Origin: Maridesulfovibrio ferrireducens
GTDB taxonomy: Bacteria; Desulfobacterota; Desulfovibrionia; Desulfovibrionales; Desulfovibrionaceae
Assembly: GCF_900101105.1 (NCBI RefSeq)
Contig: NZ_FNGA01000004.1
Location: forward strand, 124,001 to 188,000
Direction of reading: 5' to 3'
DNA length: 64,000 bases
A program made the position numbers and the translations under genes. Positions 1 through 7,880 of this stretch are shown piece by piece. The notes beneath the pieces are model-generated. The model saw nothing but the letters and a program-made list of their open reading frames with translations. It made no database searches and had not been told where the DNA came from. Numbering within the stretch: position 1 is the stretch's first letter; each line of letters opens with the position of its first letter.

Positions 1-1106
1 TTGAAGAGGCAATGGGAAGAATTTTAAAATCGGCGGAATTTCAGCAGGAATTTACACGTTTACTTAAAGATTTTGTGGGCCGTCCTACAGCGCTTACTCA
101 TTGTGCAAACCTTTCACGCGAGCTCGGTTTCAACCTCTGGCTGAAACGTGAAGACTTAGCTCATACCGGTGCTCATAAAGTTAACAACACCGTCGGTCAG
201 GCCTTGTTGACCAAGATGATGGGTAAACCCAGACTTCTGGCGGAAACCGGAGCAGGTCAACATGGGGTTGCAACTGCAACAGCCGCTGCTCTTCTTGATC
301 TTGAATGTGAAATTTATATGGGCGCTGTCGACGTAAAACGTCAGTCTCATAACGTTCGCCGCATGGAACTTCTCGGCGCAAAGTGCATTCCTGTCGAATC
401 CGGTACGCAGACTTTGAAAGATGCGATAAATGCCGCGCTTCGTCAGTGGATCGCTAATCAGCGCACTACTCATTACTGCTTCGGAACAGCAGCCGGACCG
501 CATCCGTTCCCTCTTCTTGTAAGAGAATTTCAGTCCGTAATCGGTCGTGAAGCAAAGCAGCAGTTTAAAGAACGTACAGGTGAGATGCCTTATATGGTTG
601 TTGCCTGTGTGGGCGGCGGTTCCAATGCAATCGGTATGTTCCACGAATTTGTTAATGAAAAAACAGTGAAGATTGTAGGCGTAGAAGCTGCCGGAACAGG
701 CAAACCAGGATGCACTAATTCCGCACCTATTAATCTGGGTACTCCCGGAGTGCTTCACGGAATGAATACTTTGTTATTACAGACAGATGAAGGGCAGATA
801 CTTCCATCACATTCCATCGCCGCCGGACTTGATTATCCCGGTGTCGGGCCGGAACATGTCCATCTTCACGATTGCGGCAGAGCGCAGTACGGCATGGTGA
901 ATGACAGTCAGGCTATCAATGCTTTCCATGTACTTTGCCGTAAGGAAGGAATTCTTCCCGCGCTTGAAAGTTCTCATGCTGTAGCGTGGGTGCTCGAAAA
1001 CAAGGATTCGATTCCTAAAGATGCAAACGTAATTGTGAATCTATCCGGTCGCGGAGATAAAGATATGGGTATTTTGGAAGATTACCTCAAGCAGCACGGA
1101 AAATAG
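1..1106 (+). CDS. trpB: Tryptophan synthase beta subunit (5' end outside window)
   Basis: Condenses indole with L-serine to make tryptophan, as the beta part of the cytoplasmic alpha2beta2 synthase. The reading frame is open to the window edge: codons for Glu-Glu-Ala precede the first in-frame ATG at 12. TrpB proteins are about 390-400 residues, so roughly 25-30 N-terminal residues lie upstream and the ATG at 12 is internal. The PLP lysine motif HTGAHKVNN, the glycine loop CVGGGSNAIG and the GRGDKD motif near the C-terminus are all present. trpA follows after 13 nt with a GGAG ribosome site between them. This is the distal end of a trp operon, and the enzyme is full-length and normal as far as can be seen. 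Confidence 0.97.
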   Translation, partial: EEAMGRILKSAEFQQEFTRLLKDFVGRPTALTHCANLSRELGFNLWLKREDLAHTGAHKVNNTVGQALLTKMMGKPRLLAETGAGQHGVATATAAALLDLECEIYMGAVDVKRQSHNVRRMELLGAKCIPVESGTQTLKDAINAALRQWIANQRTTHYCFGTAAGPHPFPLLVREFQSVIGREAKQQFKERTGEMPYMVVACVGGGSNAIGMFHEFVNEKTVKIVGVEAAGTGKPGCTNSAPINLGTPGVLHGMNTLLLQTDEGQILPSHSIAAGLDYPGVGPEHVHLHDCGRAQYGMVNDSQAINAFHVLCRKEGILPALESSHAVAWVLENKDSIPKDANVIVNLSGRGDKDMGILEDYLKQHGK

Positions 1107-1119
1107 TGGAGCAGATAAA

Positions 1120-1890
1120 ATGAGTATTACAACACTTGCTGATAAAATAAACGAAGCCAATGCAGAAGGGCGCACAGCTCTGATTCCTTTTCTTCCCGGT
1201 GGATATCCGAACAAAGATATATTCTGGAAAGAAATTCTCGAACTTGATGCAAACGGCGCAGACATAATCGAAATAGGAATGCCTTTTTCCGATCCTGTTG
1301 CGGACGGTCCCGTCGTCGAAGCCGCATCTCTCAAGTGCCTTGATGCCGGAGTAAATCTGAAATGGATTATTGAGGAGCTCGCAAAAGTTCGGTCGCAGAT
1401 CAGCGCAGGAATCGTGCTGATGGGATATTATAATCCCGTATTGCAATACGGGCTTGAGAAGTTTGCAAAGGATGCCAATGCTGCGGGAGTAAATGGTTTA
1501 ATTATTGCCGATTTACCGTATGAGGAAGGTGTTGAATTCCGTGATTTACTGGCGGAAAACGAAGTAGTCCTTGTACCGCTGGTAGGACTGAACACAACAC
1601 CTGAACGTATGAAACTTTACGCTGATGGTGGAAACGGGTTCTGCTATTTTGTTTCTGTATTAGGAACAACAGGCGATCGCGATTCACTGCCTGATGAAAT
1701 TAAGGTCGGTCTCAAAAACGCGAAGGAAATATTTGATATTCCCGTAGCTCTGGGTTTTGGGTTGAAACACCCGTCACAGCTGATACCGCTTGAAGGATTG
1801 GTCGACGCGGCCGTTTTCGGGTCAGCTCTCATCCGTCATATCGATGATGGTAAAAGTAGCGCTGAATTTATGAAGGTCTGGAAGAAATAA
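1120..1890 (+). CDS. trpA: Tryptophan synthase alpha subunit
   Basis: Cleaves indole-3-glycerol phosphate to indole, which is channelled to TrpB. It is 256 residues, normal for the family. The N-terminal FLPGGYP segment, the catalytic glutamate in EIGMPFSDPVADGP with its following aspartates, and the phosphate-binding end (GFGLKHPSQ, AAVFGSALI) are visible. The ATG at 1120 is preceded by GGAG. It is the last gene of the operon: a hairpin terminator begins 35 nt downstream and the next gene is on the opposite strand. Confidence 0.97.
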   Translation: MSITTLADKINEANAEGRTALIPFLPGGYPNKDIFWKEILELDANGADIIEIGMPFSDPVADGPVVEAASLKCLDAGVNLKWIIEELAKVRSQISAGIVLMGYYNPVLQYGLEKFAKDANAAGVNGLIIADLPYEEGVEFRDLLAENEVVLVPLVGLNTTPERMKLYADGGNGFCYFVSVLGTTGDRDSLPDEIKVGLKNAKEIFDIPVALGFGLKHPSQLIPLEGLVDAAVFGSALIRHIDDGKSSAEFMKVWKK

Positions 1891-1925
1891 TATTAGAGAT
1901 AGGCGTTGATGATCAGCCTTTGGTT

Positions 1926-1971
1926 ACCAGAGGGGGAACTTTTTTATGAAAGTTTTCTCTCTGGTTTTTTT
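1926..1971 (+). terminator. Rho-independent terminator of the trp operon
   Basis: An inverted repeat (ACCAGAG... at 1926 pairing with ...CTCTGGT ending 1965) of about 17 bp with a few mismatches or GU pairs and a short loop, followed by a run of T to 1971. It lies just after trpA and separates it from the convergent binding-protein gene. Confidence 0.8.
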
Positions 1972-1995
1972 GTCGAAACTTCCCAACTACATCCC

Positions 1996-2853
1996 TTATG
2001 GATAAATAACCGTCCAATCCTTAACCTTGTCATTAATTACGCCGGATTGTCTTAGTGCCCGTTCAATTGTCCCGTTTTTTCTTAATATTTTCAGACCTTT
2101 TTCCAGTGCTTCATAGACCTGCTTGCCTTGGGGATTTTTTTTAGAAACCATAAAGTGTCTGCTGTATGGAAATATCATTTTAGTGTTCGGGATGGGGTAC
2201 AGGTCGCCATTTTTACTTTGTATGATTAGATTATTTGTTCTTGGAAATTCTAATAGTGCAAAATCAGCACGATTTTTATTCATCATTTTGAACAATAGAT
2301 CATACCGTGGTGCAGTTTGGATGGTTTTGAATCCGGCCTTTTTTAATACTCCAATATCCGTAATCCATGTGTTCCCAACTAATGGGACGTGTTTTTTTAG
2401 AAGTTCAAGGCTGGTTGCGTTTTTTAAAAGAGGGGAATTCTTTTTGACGTAGAGTCCTTTTTGAAATTTTCCCTTACGTACAACTGGTGATGTTTTATAA
2501 ACAGAAGAGTCGAAACGTTGTTCCCAAATATCACATGAATATACTACTGCACGGCCTCTTTTAACCTCAGCCAGACTTCTTCCGGGATTGGGGCAGGAAA
2601 TAAAAAAGAAATTGGCATTTAAGCCTCCAAGGTGGAGAGCCTGTCGTAAAAGTAATAGGGATATAACCGGGCGTGAAGAATATGGCGAGTCATAATCAGT
2701 AATGGCAAGAGGATCTCCGCCTTTGCTTTTAACTAATTTATGATAATTATGTTTAGTATTTATGTTGCCCGCAACTGAAATGCTTTCCGTTGCAAGTGTT
2801 GGCGCAGGAAAGAGCAATAAGAATATGGAAATAAGAAGATAAGAAAATCTCAT
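1996..2853 (-). CDS. Periplasmic solute-binding protein, SBP_bac_3-like (orphan)
   Basis: 285 residues with a clear Sec signal peptide (about residues 1-21, hydrophobic core ending PAPTLA). The remainder looks like a type 2 periplasmic binding protein of the polar amino-acid family: two alpha/beta lobes, with a C-terminal segment (VYEALEKGLKILRKNGTIE) typical of SBP_bac_3 proteins. No ABC permease or ATPase is adjacent, so it is either an orphan receptor or works with a distant transporter. The ligand cannot be inferred. The gene starts 77 nt downstream of the histidine kinase stop on the same strand and could be cotranscribed with it, but the function is unlinked as far as I can see. Confidence 0.7.
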   Translation of the reverse strand: MRFSYLLISIFLLLFPAPTLATESISVAGNINTKHNYHKLVKSKGGDPLAITDYDSPYSSRPVISLLLLRQALHLGGLNANFFFISCPNPGRSLAEVKRGRAVVYSCDIWEQRFDSSVYKTSPVVRKGKFQKGLYVKKNSPLLKNATSLELLKKHVPLVGNTWITDIGVLKKAGFKTIQTAPRYDLLFKMMNKNRADFALLEFPRTNNLIIQSKNGDLYPIPNTKMIFPYSRHFMVSKKNPQGKQVYEALEKGLKILRKNGTIERALRQSGVINDKVKDWTVIYP

Positions 2854-2930
2854 GTTGCTGCTGTATTGGGGCTGCGGGTTGTAAACTTAGTTATTGGGGA
2901 TATAGGCAATCTCATGCCAAAGGTAAAGCT

Positions 2931-4328
2931 TTACCCTTTTGCAATGGGCAGAGTGACTGTGATTGTGAATCCCTTTTCAGTATTTGTGGCTTGCATGGAA
3001 CCTTGGTGCATGGTTGCGATTTTTTGCGCGGCAGCAAGGCCGAGTCCGTAACCCGGTGTATCGTGACCTTTGAGACGGTGGAAAGGATTGAAGATCTCTT
3101 CAAGCTCTTCTTCGGGAACAGGCGAGTGTGTATTGGATATTTGAATCACGGCTTTGTTCATCAATAGTTCATCTTTTTTTGCTCGCAGTTCTACTTCAAT
3201 AACTCCGTTTTGCTCGGTGTATTTAAAAGCATTTCCAAGAATATTATCGAGGATGATCCTGATGGCGTTCTGGTCGCAATCGGTGATAGTTACATCTTCA
3301 AGATCGCTTATTATTTTTAACTTTTTATGGTCGGCGGTTGGCTGGTACTGATACAGCAATTCTGTGATCAGTAAATCAAGATTAATAGAATCGTTCATGG
3401 GCGGAACTTTTTGCATATCGAGTTTTGAAAATTCTATTATTTTCCCGATGAGTGTATCCATGTGTATTATTTCGGACTGCATGCCGCTGATAAAAGCTTC
3501 GCACTGGGCTGGTTTATCATTATTTATCTTTTCCCGGATCATTTCCAGCGAAATACCCATACGGGCCAGCGGACTTCGCATTTCATGTGATACGTTGGCG
3601 GTGAGTTCTCTGTTGCTTTTGATAATTTTTTCAAGGCCTTCAGCCATGTGATTGAACGTTCGGGCAAGTTCTGCAACTTCATCTTTACCGCGCACTTTTA
3701 CTCGCTGTGTCAAATCTCCCTGCCCCAGTTTCGCCGCAGAGCGGGTAAGCTCTTTAATCGGTTTGATTATCCGCAGGGCAACCGGAAGAAGAAAAAGAGC
3801 AGCCAGTATTGTAATAAGAGCCTGTCCGCGCAGGAACCATATTTCTTCTTCAAATTGTTTCCAAGGATGAAATAAATGGTAAGTGAAAGGGTATCCCTCT
3901 GGAATATTAGAAGAATATGTTCCGTAAACAGATTTCATTCCTTTACGGCGCTCTTTATATATGTATACGCCTTCGGTGGTCTTCGTAGGCTTACCTTCCA
4001 AATGTAGGGTCAGGTCCGGGATTATTTCACCTGATGACGCAACTACTTCTGAATATGGCCCTGTAATCCACACCTCGGCGCGGAAAGACTTGCTGAGTGT
4101 TTTCATTAGCGGGGTGAGGGCTTCTTTTTCCTGTCCCGGGGAAAGATGTTTCGACTCAATTTCCATTTCCGTGAGATTTTTTATGGCCATCAACTGGCCT
4201 TCGGTTCTTTTCATGCGGGGACTGCCAGCCCATCCAGTATGAATAATCCATATTACCGTAAATTCTGAAACCATGAGTACAAGCAGGAAGGCTAGAAATA
4301 TTTTAAGGTAAAGTCTGCTTATTTTCAT
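2931..4328 (-). CDS. Sensor histidine kinase, CpxA/RstB-like
   Basis: 465-residue membrane sensor kinase. A first transmembrane helix (about 8-30), a periplasmic sensor domain (about 31-165) and a second helix (about 167-187) are followed by HAMP (about 187-240), a dimerisation/phosphoacceptor helix with His248 in SHEMRSPLARM, and a HATPase_c domain with N-box (DNILGNAFKYT), G1 (PFHRLKGH) and GLGLAAA motifs. The SPLARM H-box is typical of the CpxA group. Its start overlaps the response regulator stop by 4 nt, so the two are coupled. Divergent placement next to an RND efflux operon suggests that the pair controls efflux in response to envelope stress; that is inference. Confidence 0.9.
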   Translation of the reverse strand: MKISRLYLKIFLAFLLVLMVSEFTVIWIIHTGWAGSPRMKRTEGQLMAIKNLTEMEIESKHLSPGQEKEALTPLMKTLSKSFRAEVWITGPYSEVVASSGEIIPDLTLHLEGKPTKTTEGVYIYKERRKGMKSVYGTYSSNIPEGYPFTYHLFHPWKQFEEEIWFLRGQALITILAALFLLPVALRIIKPIKELTRSAAKLGQGDLTQRVKVRGKDEVAELARTFNHMAEGLEKIIKSNRELTANVSHEMRSPLARMGISLEMIREKINNDKPAQCEAFISGMQSEIIHMDTLIGKIIEFSKLDMQKVPPMNDSINLDLLITELLYQYQPTADHKKLKIISDLEDVTITDCDQNAIRIILDNILGNAFKYTEQNGVIEVELRAKKDELLMNKAVIQISNTHSPVPEEELEEIFNPFHRLKGHDTPGYGLGLAAAQKIATMHQGSMQATNTEKGFTITVTLPIAKG

Positions 4329-5032
4329 TTTTCACCTACGAACATGTATCCGGTTCCCCAAACTGTTTTGATGCGTGATTCATGTTCCGGGTAGGGTTTA
4401 AGCAGCGCTCTCAGCTTGCTGATATGAACATCAATGCTGCGGTCAAAGGCGTTAAAATCTTTGCCCCAGACCGAAGTCATAAGGTCGTCGCGGGTAAGCG
4501 GGGTTCCGTGATTGCCCATCAGTGCGTGCAGAAGTTTGAATTCCGTGGAGGACAACTCAAGTTGTTCGTCCCCTATTTCGAGCCTTTGGTAGGCAATGTT
4601 CAGAATCAGACCCGCTACTTTGATAATACCTGAGCTTTTAGTATCGCCGTTCCGCTCGGAATCCTTTGCACGGCGAAGCACTGCCTTGATGCGGGCGAGC
4701 AGTTCCCGCGGGTTGAACGGCTTTGGCATATAATCGTCAGCGCCCAGTTCGAGGCCGACAATACGGTCGGTATCTTCGCCTTTGGCTGTGAGCATAATTA
4801 CGGGAATATTCGAGTGTGGACGTAATTCCTTCAGGACTTCGAGACCGTCTTTTCCGGGCATCATAATATCCAGAATTACGAGCGAAGGGTTTTCACTTTT
4901 TACCGTTTCAACGGTTTTTTCGCCTGACGGAAGAGTGAGCACCTTAAAGCCATAGCCTTCAAGATACTGGGTCAGCAAGTCTCTAAGCTTACTGTCATCG
5001 TCGATGATGAGTACGGACAGTTGTTTTTCCAT
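4325..5032 (-). CDS. OmpR-family response regulator, CpxR-like
   Basis: 235 residues. The receiver domain (1-120) has acidic residues DDD at 11-13, phosphoacceptor Asp55 in VILDIMMPG, a Thr in MLTAKGE and the switch Lys in PKPFNPREL. A winged-helix DNA-binding domain (about 135-232) carries ELSSTEFKLL, the recognition helix RSIDVHISKLR and VWGTGYMF. It forms a two-gene operon with the downstream kinase. It faces the RND operon across 148 nt, the natural place for its binding sites. Confidence 0.92.
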   Translation of the reverse strand: MEKQLSVLIIDDDSKLRDLLTQYLEGYGFKVLTLPSGEKTVETVKSENPSLVILDIMMPGKDGLEVLKELRPHSNIPVIMLTAKGEDTDRIVGLELGADDYMPKPFNPRELLARIKAVLRRAKDSERNGDTKSSGIIKVAGLILNIAYQRLEIGDEQLELSSTEFKLLHALMGNHGTPLTRDDLMTSVWGKDFNAFDRSIDVHISKLRALLKPYPEHESRIKTVWGTGYMFVGEK

Positions 5033-5180
5033 ATTATCCGAATACCCTCGCAGCCCGTTTCATGAAAGGAAGAAAACATCATTTTTACATTTATTAACAA
5101 TTTTTATCATCAGCGTAATACTCTTTTACTACCCTTGAGATATAAAAAGTAAAAATGGAATGCAATGGAGATCTCAATTT

Positions 5181-6647
5181 ATGCCTTCATATAAATATAA
5201 GCTGTTAATTTACAGTTTGATTGTTGTTTTCGGTTTGTCCGCTTGTTCGCCTTTTAGGCCTGCCCCTCGAGATGGGGTCACTATGGGGCTCCCGCTTTCT
5301 TATACCTTGTATTCTTCTGAGCCGCAGGAGTTCGGTAAGTGGTGGGAAAGCTTTGGCAGTGCTGAATTGAACCGCATGGTGGAAGAAGCACTTACAGCTG
5401 ATTTTGATGTGCGGATTGCCTGGGCAAAACTGCGTCAGCTTCGTGCAAGTGCAATAAAATCAGGCGCGGCAAAATATCCTACTCTTGATGGTTTTGGTAA
5501 ATATACCGGTAGTAAAACCGGATCGGACGGGACGGAAGGAACAAAAGGTTCAACCTCCACTGATAAACATGAGCTCGGACTTACAGCTTCATACGAAATT
5601 GATGTATGGGGAAAGATTGAGGCAAAAGCCAATTCAGGTGAGCTTGATTTCTTAGTTTCCCGTGAAGACGTAAGCTCTGCGGCAATGACTGTTGCTTCGG
5701 AAGTTGTCTCCCGCTGGCTTGAAATTCAAACTCAGCGCCAGAAGAAAGCCATACTTTTTCAGCAACTTGAAACTAATACGATATATCAGGATCTTGTCGA
5801 GCTTAGATTCCGAAATTCTCTGGCTAACGCTTTGGACGTTTATCAGCAGCGGGAGAATGTTGCTCGTGTGAAAGCTTTAATCCCTCCTGTTGAATCACGC
5901 GAAAGAATTTTACTAAATGAACTTGCGCTTCTGTTGGGGCGTCCAGCCGGGACAGTTGAGATTTTAACCACAGATTTTCCCGCTCTTGATCCTGTCCCCG
6001 GACTAGGACTTCCGTTTGATCTGCTTGCCAACAGGCCGGATGTGCGCTCCGCAGGACTTAAGCTGCAATCCTCTGACTGGGCTGTTGCTGCGGCAAGGGC
6101 TGACAGACTTCCGAGTTTTAATCTTACAGGTAATGCCGCGCTGACCAGTGCTCAGATCGCAAATATTTTCAGCGGCTGGATGGTCGGATTAGCGGCTTCC
6201 ATTGCCGGACCGATTTTTGATGGTGGCTATCGCGCGGCAGAAGTGGATAGAACCCGCGCCGTTGTTGATGAACGACTCCTTAACTATAAACGTACAGTTT
6301 ATATCGCGTACAAGGAAGTTCAGGATTCGTTGATTAAAGAAACATGGCAGCAGGAATATATTACGGCACGTAAAAATCAGCTTGATGCCGCAAAAACCAA
6401 CTTAAATGAAGCCGGTTCCCGTTATTTACAGGGGCTTGAGGAATATCTTCCGGTTTTGAGTGCTTTGCTCAGTGTTCAGAGTCTTGAGATTAATATCGTT
6501 GAGGATGAATCCAATCTTTTATTATACAGGGTTTCGCTTTATCGCGCGCTCGGCGGCAACTGGACTGATTCACTTACTTCGGCCGATGAACTTTCCGAGA
6601 CCTCGGTCAAAGCCGATGCTGAGATTAAAACCGTTTCTACGAAATAA
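5181..6647 (+). CDS. RND efflux outer-membrane lipoprotein, NodT/TolC family
   Basis: Outer-membrane channel of a tripartite efflux pump. I place the start at the ATG at 5181 (488 residues) because GGAG lies 10 nt upstream and the protein then begins with a lipoprotein signal ending LSAC, lipidated at Cys22; an ATG at 5160 is also in frame but lacks a site. The body contains two outer-membrane-efflux repeats with long helices (for example KWWESFGSAELNRMVEEAL and the LDVYQQRENVARVKA segment) and the NRPDVRSA motif typical of NodT-family proteins. It is the first gene of the operon, and the adaptor begins 12 nt downstream. Confidence 0.92.
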   Translation: MPSYKYKLLIYSLIVVFGLSACSPFRPAPRDGVTMGLPLSYTLYSSEPQEFGKWWESFGSAELNRMVEEALTADFDVRIAWAKLRQLRASAIKSGAAKYPTLDGFGKYTGSKTGSDGTEGTKGSTSTDKHELGLTASYEIDVWGKIEAKANSGELDFLVSREDVSSAAMTVASEVVSRWLEIQTQRQKKAILFQQLETNTIYQDLVELRFRNSLANALDVYQQRENVARVKALIPPVESRERILLNELALLLGRPAGTVEILTTDFPALDPVPGLGLPFDLLANRPDVRSAGLKLQSSDWAVAAARADRLPSFNLTGNAALTSAQIANIFSGWMVGLAASIAGPIFDGGYRAAEVDRTRAVVDERLLNYKRTVYIAYKEVQDSLIKETWQQEYITARKNQLDAAKTNLNEAGSRYLQGLEEYLPVLSALLSVQSLEINIVEDESNLLLYRVSLYRALGGNWTDSLTSADELSETSVKADAEIKTVSTK

Positions 6648-6659
6648 GGAAATTTAGAT

Positions 6660-7880
6660 ATGACCAAGCAAATTATGTATTACGTTAAGAATATAGGTCT
6701 TAAAGGGATTGTTCCTATTCTTATCCTTGTTATTGCCGGATTCGGAGCACGAGCGCTGATTGCCAGTAAACCTGTCGCCAAGAAAAAAGCTCCTGTTGTT
6801 TCTGCTCCTCTGGTGAATGTAGAAATTATGAAACCGCAAGACCTTAAAATCTGGACTCCGGTTATGGGGACAGTTGTAGCCGCCCGCAAAATTACACTTG
6901 AGCCGCAAGTCGCAGGTAGAGTTATTTCCGTAAGCGATTCATTTATTCCTGGTGGATATTTCAAACAAGGCCAAGAGCTTTTGCGTATTGATCCTTTGGA
7001 TTACGAGCTTGCAGTAAAGCAGCAACAGTCTGTCGTTATTACTGCTGAGTATAATCTTAAGCTTGAGCGTGGACATCAGAAAGTTGCAGGGAGAGAATGG
7101 AAGCTTCTTAGAAAATCTTCCGGTGGAACTTTGCAGGAAGCGGATCTGGCACTTAGAAAGCCTCACTTGGAGAAAGCGGAAGCGGATCTCGATTCTTCCA
7201 AGGCAAAGCTTAAGCAGGCACGTGTCAATCTTTCCCGTACAACAGTAAGAGTTCCTTTTTCGGCGATGGTTGAAAGCAAGAATGCAGATCTCGGAGCTAA
7301 TCTCGGAGAGCAGGAAGCTATTGCAACTCTTGTCGGGACCGACGAGTTCTGGGTGATGGTATCTGTTCCGGTTGATCGTTTAGATCGTCTGGTTATTCCC
7401 AGCGCAGCTAATGGTTTTAAAGGTTCTGCCGCTCGCATCGTTTCCGGAAGCGGAGAAAGTTCATTTGAAAGAGAAGGGCAGGTGTTGCGTCTTTTGCCTT
7501 CTCTTGAATCAATGGGACGTATGGCGCGTGTAATTGTTGTTGTTAAAGATCCTTTGAATTTGAAGGGGGAGCAAGGTCTTCGACCTCTGCTGCTCGGCAG
7601 TTATATAAATGTTTTTATCGACAGTGGAACTTTGAAAAATGTTTTTACTGTATCTCGTGGAGCCTATCGTGACGGCAATACTTTATGGGTCATGAAAGAT
7701 TCCGGCGTGCTTGAAATTAGAAAAGTTGAACCTATCTGGCGCGATCAGGATTTCATTTACCTTAATTCCGGTCTTACCGATGGGGAAAAGCTGGTTATAA
7801 CCGATATTTCTACACCGTTGCAGGGAATGAATCTACGCGAAAACGTTTCTGAGGAAGTAAAGGATAACAGCAATGGCTGA
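6660..7880 (+). CDS. RND efflux periplasmic adaptor (membrane fusion protein)
   Basis: 406 residues. One N-terminal membrane anchor (about 14-36) is followed by a biotinyl-lipoyl-like domain split by a coiled-coil hairpin (about 110-190, rich in Ala/Lys/Glu/Gln). Beta-barrel and membrane-proximal domains follow. The sequences EPQVAGRVISVSDSF and TTVRVPFSAMVESKNADLGA are characteristic lipoyl half-motifs. It bridges the outer-membrane factor and the permease. The RBS is AAGGAA upstream of the ATG. Its 3' end overlaps the permease start by 8 nt, indicating translational coupling. Confidence 0.93.
   Translation: MTKQIMYYVKNIGLKGIVPILILVIAGFGARALIASKPVAKKKAPVVSAPLVNVEIMKPQDLKIWTPVMGTVVAARKITLEPQVAGRVISVSDSFIPGGYFKQGQELLRIDPLDYELAVKQQQSVVITAEYNLKLERGHQKVAGREWKLLRKSSGGTLQEADLALRKPHLEKAEADLDSSKAKLKQARVNLSRTTVRVPFSAMVESKNADLGANLGEQEAIATLVGTDEFWVMVSVPVDRLDRLVIPSAANGFKGSAARIVSGSGESSFEREGQVLRLLPSLESMGRMARVIVVVKDPLNLKGEQGLRPLLLGSYINVFIDSGTLKNVFTVSRGAYRDGNTLWVMKDSGVLEIRKVEPIWRDQDFIYLNSGLTDGEKLVITDISTPLQGMNLRENVSEEVKDNSNG

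Noticed and set aside
156-758. 200-residue open frame antisense to trpB
   Set aside because: Lies wholly within a clear trpB on the other strand, no ribosome site, and composition is that of a complementary shadow.
2920-2940. GGTAAAGCTTTACC palindrome at the end of the kinase gene
   Set aside because: A 14-nt loopless palindrome that includes the stop codon; no T-run and no reason to call it an operator or terminator.
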